A DNA stretch of 15,608 nucleotides from Planctomycetota bacterium (GTDB lineage: Bacteria; Planctomycetota; Phycisphaerae; Phycisphaerales; SM1A02), in the NCBI GenBank assembly GCA_009926815.1, contig RFOC01000024.1:1-15608 (forward strand), written 5' to 3'. Shown piece after piece: positions 6,632-13,203 of the stretch (position 1 is its first letter; each line of letters opens with the position of its first letter). The position numbers and the translations under genes were made by a program. A model generated the notes under the pieces. The model was not told the DNA's origin. It made no database searches and worked only from the letters and a program-made list of their open reading frames with translations.

Positions 6632-8101
6632 GTGCTCTCCTCGCGATCCATCTGGGTCCTCCCGTGCGTGGGCCTGCTGGGCATCCTGACGGCGTCGTGT
6701 CGCACCCAGCCGCCGCCCCCGGTCCCGTGGTTCGCCGGCGAGGCCAGCCTGCCTGGGGTGAAGCCGCCGCCCTCGAACAGGATCCCGGTCACCGCCTTCG
6801 TCGCCAACTACCTGATCCAGTCGCCCGAGTCGCGTGGCGACGGTTTCGGCTCGCGCATGGCGCTCGGCAACCGCACGCTGGTGGTCGCGGCCCCCGGCGC
6901 GGCGGGCGGTGGTGCGGTCTGGATCTTCGACACCTCGGCCATCAGCCGGAAGCCCACTCGACTGGGCATCGGCGGCGATGCTTCGCTGATCGGCTTCGGC
7001 GAGGCGATCGCCGTGTCGCCTTCGGGTCTGTTCGTCGCGGTGGGTGCGCCGGGATCCACGGTGAACGGCCTGAAGGGCGCTGGTGCCGCGCTTGTCTGGA
7101 GGAAGGAGGGCGATGCCTGGACCTTCGCGGGACGCTTCGAGGACGACGATCCCGGCGAGCATGCGGGGTTCGGCTCGGCCCTGGGCATTGACGATTACAA
7201 CCTGGTGATCGGCGCGCCCCGGGCCGGCACGCCGGAGATCCCGGAGCATGGGCTGGTCGTGGTCCGCGCCGCGCGGGCCCCGGGCAAGTGGCTCGAGCCG
7301 GACACGCTGATGTCGGAGACGCCTCGGCCTGGAGAGCACTTTGGCGAGCGGATCGAGATCATGACCGGCGATGCCCTCATCAGCGCGGATCCCCCGGGTC
7401 AGCAGGGAGTCCTGCGGCTCTTCCGCAACCGACTGGGCAAGTGGGGTGCCAAGCCCGTGGCGGAACTGACACCCCAGCGCAACACCCTGCTGGATCGCTT
7501 CGGGGCCTCGGCCAGCATCTACATCGATTCCCGCCTGCGGAAGCCTCGCCCGACGGACATGGTCGGCTTTGACCCCGGCATGCTGGCCATCGGCGCTCCC
7601 GGGGCGAACATCCCCTCGGCCCCCGACGTGGGCCGGGTCCACCTGTTCGAGCAGAATCCCAAGTCGCGGGCGTGGCGAGAGCGAACCCAGTTGATCTCAC
7701 CGGATCCGCAGATCGAGGCCGACTTCGGCGCCGCCGTCTCGATCAGTCGCGACAGACTGCTGGTCGGCGCGCCGGGCTTCAATCATGGCGAAGTGCCGGA
7801 TGCGGGCACGGCGTATGTCTACAAGTCGCTCGTGGACCGGGACACCGACGAACTTGCGTGGAAACCCTTCTTCGAGCTCCGTCCGGCCGAACCCACTCCC
7901 TCGGGCCGGTTTGGCGCATCCGTGTCCGCCTCGGATGACTGCATCGTGATCTCGGAGCCCGGCAAGGAACGCGTGCACGTGTTCACCCGCACCGAGGCCG
8001 GTCCGGGCCTGCCTGCCCCCACCACCGGGTCCGAAACGCCGGATCAGGCCGCCCCGGCCCCCATTCCGCAGCCGACCGTGGTCTCCACGTCTTCGCTATA
8101 G
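6632..8101 (+). CDS. FG-GAP repeat lipoprotein, predicted seven-bladed beta-propeller
   Basis: From GTG 6632 the protein is 489 residues. It begins with a hydrophobic leader ending ILTASC, a probable lipoprotein signal with Cys23, followed by a Pro-rich spacer. Seven FG-GAP-type repeats follow, each a GFG/HFG/RFG element and then a strand ending in GAP-like text: near residues 71, 121, 179, 237, 290, 365 and 427 (for example GFGSALGIDDYNLVIGAP). Seven repeats match an integrin-alpha-like propeller. The calcium loop DxDxDG seen in many FG-GAP proteins is not evident in any blade. The tail (about 457-489) is Pro/Ala-rich and probably disordered. The frame stays open upstream to 6428, but that part overlaps msrBA antisense and lacks a signal peptide. 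Likely an outer-surface or periplasmic binding protein; the ligand is unknown. Confidence 0.85.
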   Translation: MLSSRSIWVLPCVGLLGILTASCRTQPPPPVPWFAGEASLPGVKPPPSNRIPVTAFVANYLIQSPESRGDGFGSRMALGNRTLVVAAPGAAGGGAVWIFDTSAISRKPTRLGIGGDASLIGFGEAIAVSPSGLFVAVGAPGSTVNGLKGAGAALVWRKEGDAWTFAGRFEDDDPGEHAGFGSALGIDDYNLVIGAPRAGTPEIPEHGLVVVRAARAPGKWLEPDTLMSETPRPGEHFGERIEIMTGDALISADPPGQQGVLRLFRNRLGKWGAKPVAELTPQRNTLLDRFGASASIYIDSRLRKPRPTDMVGFDPGMLAIGAPGANIPSAPDVGRVHLFEQNPKSRAWRERTQLISPDPQIEADFGAAVSISRDRLLVGAPGFNHGEVPDAGTAYVYKSLVDRDTDELAWKPFFELRPAEPTPSGRFGASVSASDDCIVISEPGKERVHVFTRTEAGPGLPAPTTGSETPDQAAPAPIPQPTVVSTSSL

Positions 8102-8102
8102 T
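8097..8102 (+). promoter_or_regulatory. Putative -10 box (TATAGT) of tRNA-Ser, overlapping the upstream stop codon
   Basis: TATAGT overlaps the TAG stop (8099-8101) of the FG-GAP gene and lies 11 nt before the first tRNA base, a spacing suited to a short 5' leader. A partial -35 (CCGACC, 8072-8077) sits 19 nt upstream. Read-through from the FG-GAP gene is the alternative source of the transcript. Confidence 0.4.
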
Positions 8103-8113
8103 GTTGGCCCGTC

Positions 8114-8200
8114 GGACAGGTGTCCGAGCGGTTGAAGGAGCAGCATTGGAAATGCTGTATACGGGTAACCGTATCGCGGGTTCGAATCCCGCCCTGTCCG
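8114..8200 (+). tRNA. tRNA-Ser (anticodon GGA)
   Basis: The 87-nt class II tRNA folds fully. The acceptor stem is GGACAGG (8114-8120) paired with CCTGTCC (8193-8199), with discriminator G8200. The anticodon stem CAGCA/TGCTG encloses loop TTGGAAA with anticodon GGA, which reads UCC and UCU. The long variable arm TACGG-GTAA-CCGTA is typical of serine tRNAs. The T arm is GCGGG, loop TTCGAAT, CCCGC. The 3' CCA is not encoded and must be added after transcription. It starts 12 nt after the FG-GAP stop. Confidence 0.97.
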
Positions 8201-8204
8201 CTTC

Positions 8205-8245
8205 GCAAACAGGCAGGCGACGCTTCGCGGCGCCTGCCTGTTTGC
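8205..8245 (+). terminator. Long hairpin after tRNA-Ser, probable terminator
   Basis: A perfect 15-bp inverted repeat (GCAAACAGGCAGGCG, 8205-8219, with its complement at 8231-8245) is extended inside by one mismatch and a CGC/GCG stem, leaving a tiny loop. It begins 4 nt after the tRNA end, the usual place for a terminator or 3'-processing signal. No T-run follows, so it is not a textbook intrinsic terminator. The inner word CGCTTCGCGGCGCC recurs in the hairpin at 8350-8380. Confidence 0.55.
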
Positions 8246-8270
8246 TGCGCGGCCAGCCTGCGTCGCGTGT

Positions 8271-8315
8271 CCGGTCCCGGGCCGTGCTCGCTTCGCTCAC
8301 ATGGCCCGGGACCGG
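8271..8315. repeat. Inverted repeat with 13-bp perfect arms
   Basis: CCGGTCCCGGGCC (8271-8283) is exactly complementary to 8303-8315. The 19-base centre contains CGCTTCG, as in the neighbouring hairpins, and can extend the stem by GTG/CAC with a two-base bulge. It could act as a bidirectional terminator or be a REP-like unit. Confidence 0.6.
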
Positions 8316-8349
8316 CCCCGCAACGCAGAGCGTCCCGGATCCATCGCTC

Positions 8350-8380
8350 GCCCTCGGCGGCGCTTCGCGGCGCCGAGGGC
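8350..8380. repeat. Inverted repeat with 10-bp perfect arms and shared loop
   Basis: GCCCTCGGCG (8350-8359) pairs perfectly with CGCCGAGGGC (8371-8380). The centre can extend with one G-G mismatch and a CGC/GCG stem around TTC. Its loop and right inner arm repeat the word found in the hairpin behind the tRNA, suggesting a family of related elements. Confidence 0.6.
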
Positions 8381-8534
8381 TCGCTCGGCCCGGTCCGCGG
8401 CGTTGCTCGGATCCCTCGGCTGCGCCTCGGGATGGCGAATCCCGCGTCCCGGATCCGTCGCTCGGCCCGGTCCGCGGCGTTGCTCGGATCCCTCGGCTGC
8501 GCCTCGAGATGGCGAATCCCGGGTCTCGGATCCG
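8381..8534. repeat. Tandem duplication of a 77-bp unit
   Basis: Unit 1 (8381-8457) and unit 2 (8458-8534) differ at three positions, all in the right half. Each begins TCGCTCGGCCCGGTCCGCGG and ends GGATCCG. Unit 1 contains a small hairpin (CGGGAT/ATCCCG, 8428-8444), which one of the differences weakens in unit 2. A degenerate third start (TCGCTTGCCTTCCGCGGCGG) follows up to the GbsR-like stop. The copies are very similar, so the duplication looks recent or homogenised. Confidence 0.9.
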
Positions 8535-8557
8535 TCGCTTGCCTTCCGCGGCGGTGC

Positions 8558-9124
8558 TCACTTGCCCGGCAGCAAGCGAGCAAGCATCTGCATGGCGGGG
8601 CCGCCCATGGCCAGGAACCGGTCCGCCAGGGCATCGAAGGCCTTCACGAACTCCAGCATCTCGGTGATCCTGCGTCGCTGGGCCTCGGTGTCCGCGTGGC
8701 CGCCGGCGGACGACTGGAGCAGCTGCGAGAGCCTTCCCGCGAGGGGCTCGATCTCGCGTCGCTTGCGCGATCGGGCCACGGTGGCGAAGAGTTTCCACAC
8801 ATCCTGCTCCGCCGCGTAGTAGTCCTTGCGGTCCTTGGGATTGTGGGTCCGCGTGATCATGCCCCAGTCCACCAGGGTGCGGAGCGTCATGCTGGCGTTG
8901 CCGCGGCTGATGTCCAGCCGCTCCATGAGTTCATCGGTGTTCAGCGGCCGGCCCAGCAGCCAGAGCAGGGCGTGAACCTGGGCCATGGTGCGAGGGACGC
9001 CCCATTCGGAACCCATCTCGCCCCAGCATCGGACGAAGTCGGACAGCAGGCCGCCCGAGGGAGACTCGCCGCGGCCCGTGGGGGCCATGCCGTCGTCGAC
9101 TGAGGAACCGGTTCCGCCCCGCAC
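8558..9124 (-). CDS. GbsR/MarR-family winged-helix transcriptional regulator
   Basis: The protein of about 188 residues resembles the GbsR branch of MarR-like regulators. It has the segment WGVPRTMAQVHALLWLLGRPLN, a winged helix-turn-helix at about 61-90 (ELMERLDISRGNASMTLRTLVDWGMI), a wing with NPKDRKDYYAAEQDVWKLF, and a C-terminal helical part rich in Arg/Glu. In known cases GbsR-like proteins regulate osmoprotectant uptake or synthesis; here no such gene is nearby. GTG 9124 was preferred because AAAGGGA lies 7 nt ahead of it. A TTG two codons earlier (9130) would sit too close to that site, and ATG 9088 is a further alternative. It starts 18 nt after the stop of the large S8 gene, so co-transcription and perhaps feedback control are likely. 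Repeats begin right after its stop. Confidence 0.85.
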   Translation of the reverse strand: MRGGTGSSVDDGMAPTGRGESPSGGLLSDFVRCWGEMGSEWGVPRTMAQVHALLWLLGRPLNTDELMERLDISRGNASMTLRTLVDWGMITRTHNPKDRKDYYAAEQDVWKLFATVARSRKRREIEPLAGRLSQLLQSSAGGHADTEAQRRRITEMLEFVKAFDALADRFLAMGGPAMQMLARLLPGK

Positions 9125-9130
9125 GATCAA

Positions 9131-9137
9131 TCCCTTT
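9131..9137 (-). promoter_or_regulatory. Ribosome-binding site of the GbsR-like gene
   Basis: AAAGGGA on the minus strand is one of the few convincing Shine-Dalgarno sequences in this window. It lies in the 18-nt gap after the S8 stop. Its 7-nt spacing fixes GTG 9124 as the likeliest start and rules against TTG 9130. Confidence 0.55.
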
Positions 9138-9142
9138 CCGGG

Positions 9143-12100
9143 TCAGGGGTTCGCCTGAGGCGAGGTGTCGATCACGAGCTGGTCCCACCAGATCTGGTAG
9201 GCCCCGACGATGCCGGCGGAGAAGGTGACCACGCGGACGTACACCACGTTGTTTCCGTTCTCGTTCACCACGAAGTTCTCGGGTGCGTAGCCGAAGGGCG
9301 TGGTCGCGATGCCACGGATCTCGGGCGAGCCATTCACCGGAGGCGTGCCGTCGACGAAACCAAACGCCAGGTAGCGCCACCGCTGGTACCGGTTGTCGTA
9401 CGCGTACGCCATGGCGAGCGCCTGCCCGTTGATGCTGCCGGAATTGTTTCCGGATCCGCTCTGGATGCCCGTCGACACCTTGCCATAGCCCAGCACCGCC
9501 AGCTCGAAGAGCTCGCTCGGGCTGTTCACGCGGAGACGGCCCCTCAGCTGGAGGTCCGTGACCAGCCCGCTGGCCGCGTAGACCAGCGGTCGGCCGAAGC
9601 CGGCGCCCGTGCTGCCTCGACCGCGTCGCACCGCGCCCACGCGGAAGGATGCGCCGTCGAGCGCCGCCGCGTCGAAGATGGACGAGGCGATCCGCAGGCC
9701 GTTGATCACCGTGATGTCGAAGAAGACGCCGCGCGGATAGAACTGGGTGAACACCACCTGCTGCAGGCAGTCCACGGCCTTGGGGAAGCCGCCCACCAGG
9801 TTGGTCTGGCTGTTGAGCGGGGGCGCGATCAGGTCGCCGTAGGCCACCACGAAGAACGCGTTGTTCTGCGTTCCAGGGAGGGCGATGCCCGGAGCGAGGT
9901 TGCACTGCGGGATGGCGGAGTCGATGGGCACCGGCAGGCCGTTGGAGCCGATCACCAGGTTGCCATCCACCCACAACTGGTTCGCGAACACCTGGCGAAT
10001 GCGCTCGCCGCTCACCGCGGCGCCCAGCGACGCCTTGGCCACGGCCTGAATGCGGCAGGCGAGACCAGCCACCATGGCCGTGGCACCGCTGGAATCACCG
10101 AAGAACTGCTGGTAGGAGCGGAGCTTGTTGATCTCGAGCGGCGGCGTGCCGGGGGGCGTGGTCCCGTTCCAGAGCGTTCCGGCACCCAGCGTGCAGATGC
10201 CCGTGCCCCAGCCCGAGACATCCACGCCGGCACCGGTGCCGACGGCACCGGAGTAGTTGCTGCTCTTGTAGCGGCAGTACGAGTTGCCCGGCGCGATGAC
10301 GCCCGGATTGGTGAGCGTGTTGGGTGCCGGCGGCGGTGGCTTGGCACCCGAGACCGGCGTCGGCGTCTGCGGGCCCGGCCACACGGAGGAGACGAGCACG
10401 GCGTTGTTCGCGCCGCTGGCCGGTGCCAGCGTGAGGAACCCTCCGTTGCCCGCCGCGCAGATGTTCGTGATGCCCAGGCTTGCCGTCACGCCCAGGAGCA
10501 CGTTGTAGGTGGCGGTGGAGCAGATGGTGGCTCCAGCGCCCAGTTCGATGGGGATGCAGAGCACGTCGCCCACGGCCAGGTCCTCGCCGGCCGACACGAT
10601 GGCCGTGGCGATGCGACCCGCCTGTGCGCTCGTGGCCGCGGGATAGAAGACGGCGGATGCGGCCGGTGCCACGCCCGTGATGCCGATGCCGTTGTCCGCG
10701 GCCACCAGCACGCCCAGGACGGCGGTGCCGTGATCAGGATCGATCTGGCCGCCCGGCTGGATGAACGGCCTCTGGCCCGCCTCGACGGTGACCTGTCCGA
10801 CCAGATCCTCGTGATTCACGTAGGCGGAGTAGTCGATCACGCCCACCCGGACGGTCTGGCCGCGCGCCTGGGCCGCCGTGACGGGCGTGCCAGTCTCCGC
10901 ATTGGAGAGTTGCAGGGCGAAGTTCTCGAAACCCTCGATGTCGAGGCCACCGCCGCCGTACTGGCAATTGATGAAGGCCTGGGTGCCGTTGAGCGCAGCC
11001 TGGTTGCCGACGGCGCTCAGCGGGACCGGTCCCGAGACCGTGCCCACCGGGCAGTTGGCGATGTACTGGGCCGTGCTGTTGGCCACCGGCTTCTTGGTGG
11101 TGAAGAGCTGCAGGTTGGTGGCGACGGCGGTGAGCGGGTTGGTGACGGCGTTGAAGCTCGGGCTCACCGGGGCCGCGGCCGGGATGCCAAGGGCCGCCGC
11201 CGCGCAGATCGCGGGGGCCGCGGCGCTGCGGGCCAGGTCCACGCAGGACTGGTCCCAGCCCACGTCGCAGCAGGACGGATCCGTGATGCACACGAAGGCG
11301 CAGCACGGCGAGTTGTAGCAGCCGGGAACCGAGCTGACGGTGGTGCAATCGTGCGAGAAGAGCTGCGGACCACCCTTGTAGACCGGATCGAACCGCGCGT
11401 TCGCCCCGGCCAGCGTGGAGTCGAATGGATTGACGTTGAGCACGGTGCCGCCGATGGGCGTGGCCCCGATGCCCCGAGTGCACGGCTGGGTCACGTTGCC
11501 CGGGGCGCCCTGCGCGGTGTTGTCGAAGGTGCCCGAACCCGCCGCCGCGAACTGCAGGTAGGCGAAGGGGGGCATGGAGGAGGGCACGCCGGGCGACGCA
11601 TAGGTGAAGCCCCATGGACGGATGCCCGACCCATCGCCAATGTCGGTGTAGACCACCACGCCGCGGCCGGCGCTCACCGTGTAGTTGGCGGGACCGCGGG
11701 CCACGAAGCACGGGTCGTAGGTGAAGTTGTTGTAGATGTCGAACGGCGTCGCTGCCGTGAGAGGGGCCGGCGGCACCGGGGTGGTGGGCGCCAGCGTCTG
11801 GTAGCAGCGCTGCGTGATCTGGTCCACCGCGAGGCCGCCCACCGTGTTGCCCTGACCGTTGTACGGCGTGGGAGAACCCACCTGGGGCGGGCAGATCACC
11901 GAGGCGAGCGTGGCGCAGACCGCGTCCCAACCCTGCGGGTTGGTCATGTCGATGCAGTTGGGCTGGTACAGAGCCACCGCGTTCGCGCAGTTGAAGTCGG
12001 CGCAGCCGTACTGGCAGGTGGGGTTGCCGCCCTGCGTCCACAGGGTGCTGGTGGTGTCCGCGCAGTTGACCGGGTTGTTGCAACTGGGGGTGCAGTCCCA

Positions 12101-13102
12101 GATGGGCCGACTGCGAAGGTCGGGCTGGAAGCCGCCGGCGGGCTGACAGGCCTGCTGGGCGTTGGGCAGCGGCTGGTTGTTGATCGGGATGTAGTTGGCC
12201 CAGAAACTGGGCTTGTTGCAGCTGATGTAGCCCGCCGTCACGCTCCCCTGGGCCTGGGGCAGGGCGATGATGGGGTACGGCTGGCAGATGAAGGGCTGGC
12301 CGTTGGCGTTGGTGCCCTGATTGCAGCCGGCCACGTTGGCGCCGACGCCACCGGGACCCTTCTGCAGGGACTGGTCGAGCGGCTGGCACTGCGCGGGCTT
12401 GCCCTGAAGCTCGACGTGCGAGAACTCCACGCAGTCCAGTTCGTTGAAGGCCTCCGCTGCCGCGCGGGCCTGCGCCACGCCCACGTTGACCAGCATGAAG
12501 CTGCCGAGATCCGGCTGCTCCTTGCGGCTCAGGATGGTGGCCCGTTCCTCGATGGCCTTCAGCCGGGGCAGCGGAATCTTGATCGCCTGCTCGATCTGGC
12601 CGCCGAAGCCGGCGAGCACGGCGCGAGCCTCCGCGATGGGGTCCTGATCGTCGTCGACGCCGCCGATGGGCGAGAAGCCCGCGGTGTTCTCGATGGACAG
12701 CGTGGTCCCGGCGGACATGGTGGTCCGCACGCGCAGGTCGTCACGGAACTTCACGTACACGCGACCGGTGAGGCGCGCGTGGTTGCCCATCTGGGCCAGG
12801 ATGCTGCCCGGACCCGCGGCGCCCCACTTGGGGAATGGCGTGCGCGGCTGGATCGGCGCATCGGGATCGACGTCGATGGGCGGCACGAGATCCAGCTGAA
12901 GATCCACGGTCGGCTTGCTTCCATCCGACGTCACGCCTCCACCCTTGGTCGCGCCCCGGTTCACGGCCGCAATGCCCTGGTTCCCGCTGGTCGGTCGGGC
13001 GGATGGACGAGCCGCCTGCGCAAGGGCAGGGTCGTTCAGGAGGAGCGAGAGACCGATGGTGGCTGCGAAGCCGTTGGCGACGGAACGGATGTGGGGGAGC
13101 AT
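9143..13102 (-). CDS. Large exported subtilisin-family (S8) serine peptidase with cysteine-rich insert
   Basis: From ATG 13102 the protein has 1319 residues. It carries a signal peptide ending ALAQA (about residue 30), an N-terminal prodomain-like part (about 100-230), a cysteine-rich stretch (about 224-635), then the S8 core. The catalytic triad is visible: Asp757 (VGVID), His791 (DHGTA) and Ser1005 (DSSGATAMVAG), with the oxyanion Asn886 in AAGNGG. The C-terminal part (about 1060-1319) looks like beta-sandwich sequence, with no recognised sorting signal. Two copies of a WD..C motif ending in IC occur in the Cys-rich stretch, the second in the form CCxxxCxxDPSCCxxxWDxxC. The frame continues upstream to 13396, but that part overlaps purD and has no signal peptide. 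It probably acts outside the cell, with many disulfides. A degenerate serine motif (no GTSxA) leaves activity uncertain. Confidence 0.88.
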   Translation of the reverse strand: MLPHIRSVANGFAATIGLSLLLNDPALAQAARPSARPTSGNQGIAAVNRGATKGGGVTSDGSKPTVDLQLDLVPPIDVDPDAPIQPRTPFPKWGAAGPGSILAQMGNHARLTGRVYVKFRDDLRVRTTMSAGTTLSIENTAGFSPIGGVDDDQDPIAEARAVLAGFGGQIEQAIKIPLPRLKAIEERATILSRKEQPDLGSFMLVNVGVAQARAAAEAFNELDCVEFSHVELQGKPAQCQPLDQSLQKGPGGVGANVAGCNQGTNANGQPFICQPYPIIALPQAQGSVTAGYISCNKPSFWANYIPINNQPLPNAQQACQPAGGFQPDLRSRPIWDCTPSCNNPVNCADTTSTLWTQGGNPTCQYGCADFNCANAVALYQPNCIDMTNPQGWDAVCATLASVICPPQVGSPTPYNGQGNTVGGLAVDQITQRCYQTLAPTTPVPPAPLTAATPFDIYNNFTYDPCFVARGPANYTVSAGRGVVVYTDIGDGSGIRPWGFTYASPGVPSSMPPFAYLQFAAAGSGTFDNTAQGAPGNVTQPCTRGIGATPIGGTVLNVNPFDSTLAGANARFDPVYKGGPQLFSHDCTTVSSVPGCYNSPCCAFVCITDPSCCDVGWDQSCVDLARSAAAPAICAAAALGIPAAAPVSPSFNAVTNPLTAVATNLQLFTTKKPVANSTAQYIANCPVGTVSGPVPLSAVGNQAALNGTQAFINCQYGGGGLDIEGFENFALQLSNAETGTPVTAAQARGQTVRVGVIDYSAYVNHEDLVGQVTVEAGQRPFIQPGGQIDPDHGTAVLGVLVAADNGIGITGVAPAASAVFYPAATSAQAGRIATAIVSAGEDLAVGDVLCIPIELGAGATICSTATYNVLLGVTASLGITNICAAGNGGFLTLAPASGANNAVLVSSVWPGPQTPTPVSGAKPPPPAPNTLTNPGVIAPGNSYCRYKSSNYSGAVGTGAGVDVSGWGTGICTLGAGTLWNGTTPPGTPPLEINKLRSYQQFFGDSSGATAMVAGLACRIQAVAKASLGAAVSGERIRQVFANQLWVDGNLVIGSNGLPVPIDSAIPQCNLAPGIALPGTQNNAFFVVAYGDLIAPPLNSQTNLVGGFPKAVDCLQQVVFTQFYPRGVFFDITVINGLRIASSIFDAAALDGASFRVGAVRRGRGSTGAGFGRPLVYAASGLVTDLQLRGRLRVNSPSELFELAVLGYGKVSTGIQSGSGNNSGSINGQALAMAYAYDNRYQRWRYLAFGFVDGTPPVNGSPEIRGIATTPFGYAPENFVVNENGNNVVYVRVVTFSAGIVGAYQIWWDQLVIDTSPQANP

Positions 13103-13151
13103 GAACTGTCTCGGTGGGGGGTGGGAAGAAGGTCCCAGGGGTATCCGGGCG

Positions 13152-13180
13152 AGTCTACTCGTGAGTTTCCGGCCCCTCAA
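13152..13180 (-). promoter_or_regulatory. Putative sigma-70-type promoter of the S8-GbsR unit
   Basis: On the minus strand TTGAGG (13180-13175) and TAGACT (13157-13152) are separated by 17 nt, each matching the consensus at four of six positions. The site lies in the 101-nt gap between purD and the S8 start, giving a leader of roughly 40 nt. The -10 hexamer is the same as those before the DUF1573 and FG-GAP genes. No clear Shine-Dalgarno sequence precedes the S8 ATG. Confidence 0.5.
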
Positions 13181-13203
13181 CAGAAGGCACGGATCGGTGC
13201 GGA

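Larger units (their letters stand above)
8201..8557. other. Non-coding, repeat-rich intergenic region
   Basis: Between the tRNA and the stop of the GbsR-like gene lie 357 bases without a credible gene. They contain three strong hairpins (8205-8245, 8271-8315, 8350-8380) and a tandem pair of 77-bp units (8381-8534). A decayed partial third unit (8535-8557) touches the stop codon of the GbsR-like gene. A fragment resembling the end of the unit (near 8330-8350) precedes the hairpin at 8350. Frames that cross this stretch are by-products of the GC-rich repeats. The block separates convergent transcription units and could terminate both. Confidence 0.8.

Noticed and set aside
6577..6807. Upstream extension of the msrBA frame by 77 codons
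   Set aside because: It runs antisense into the FG-GAP gene, and the signal peptide starts at ATG 6576.
5789..7642. A 617-codon minus-strand frame spanning msrBA and the FG-GAP gene
   Set aside because: It is out of frame with both real genes and has no domain sequence.
8114..8200. tRNA-Ser as an integration site for a mobile element
   Set aside because: No integrase gene and no second copy of the tRNA 3' end are present in the window.
8381..8534. Possible CRISPR array
   Set aside because: There are only two directly abutting 77-bp copies, with no spacers and no cas genes.
8120..9103. A plus-strand open frame of 327 codons through the tRNA, repeats and GbsR-like gene
   Set aside because: It begins inside the tRNA and crosses the hairpins and tandem repeats; it is a by-product of GC-rich sequence.
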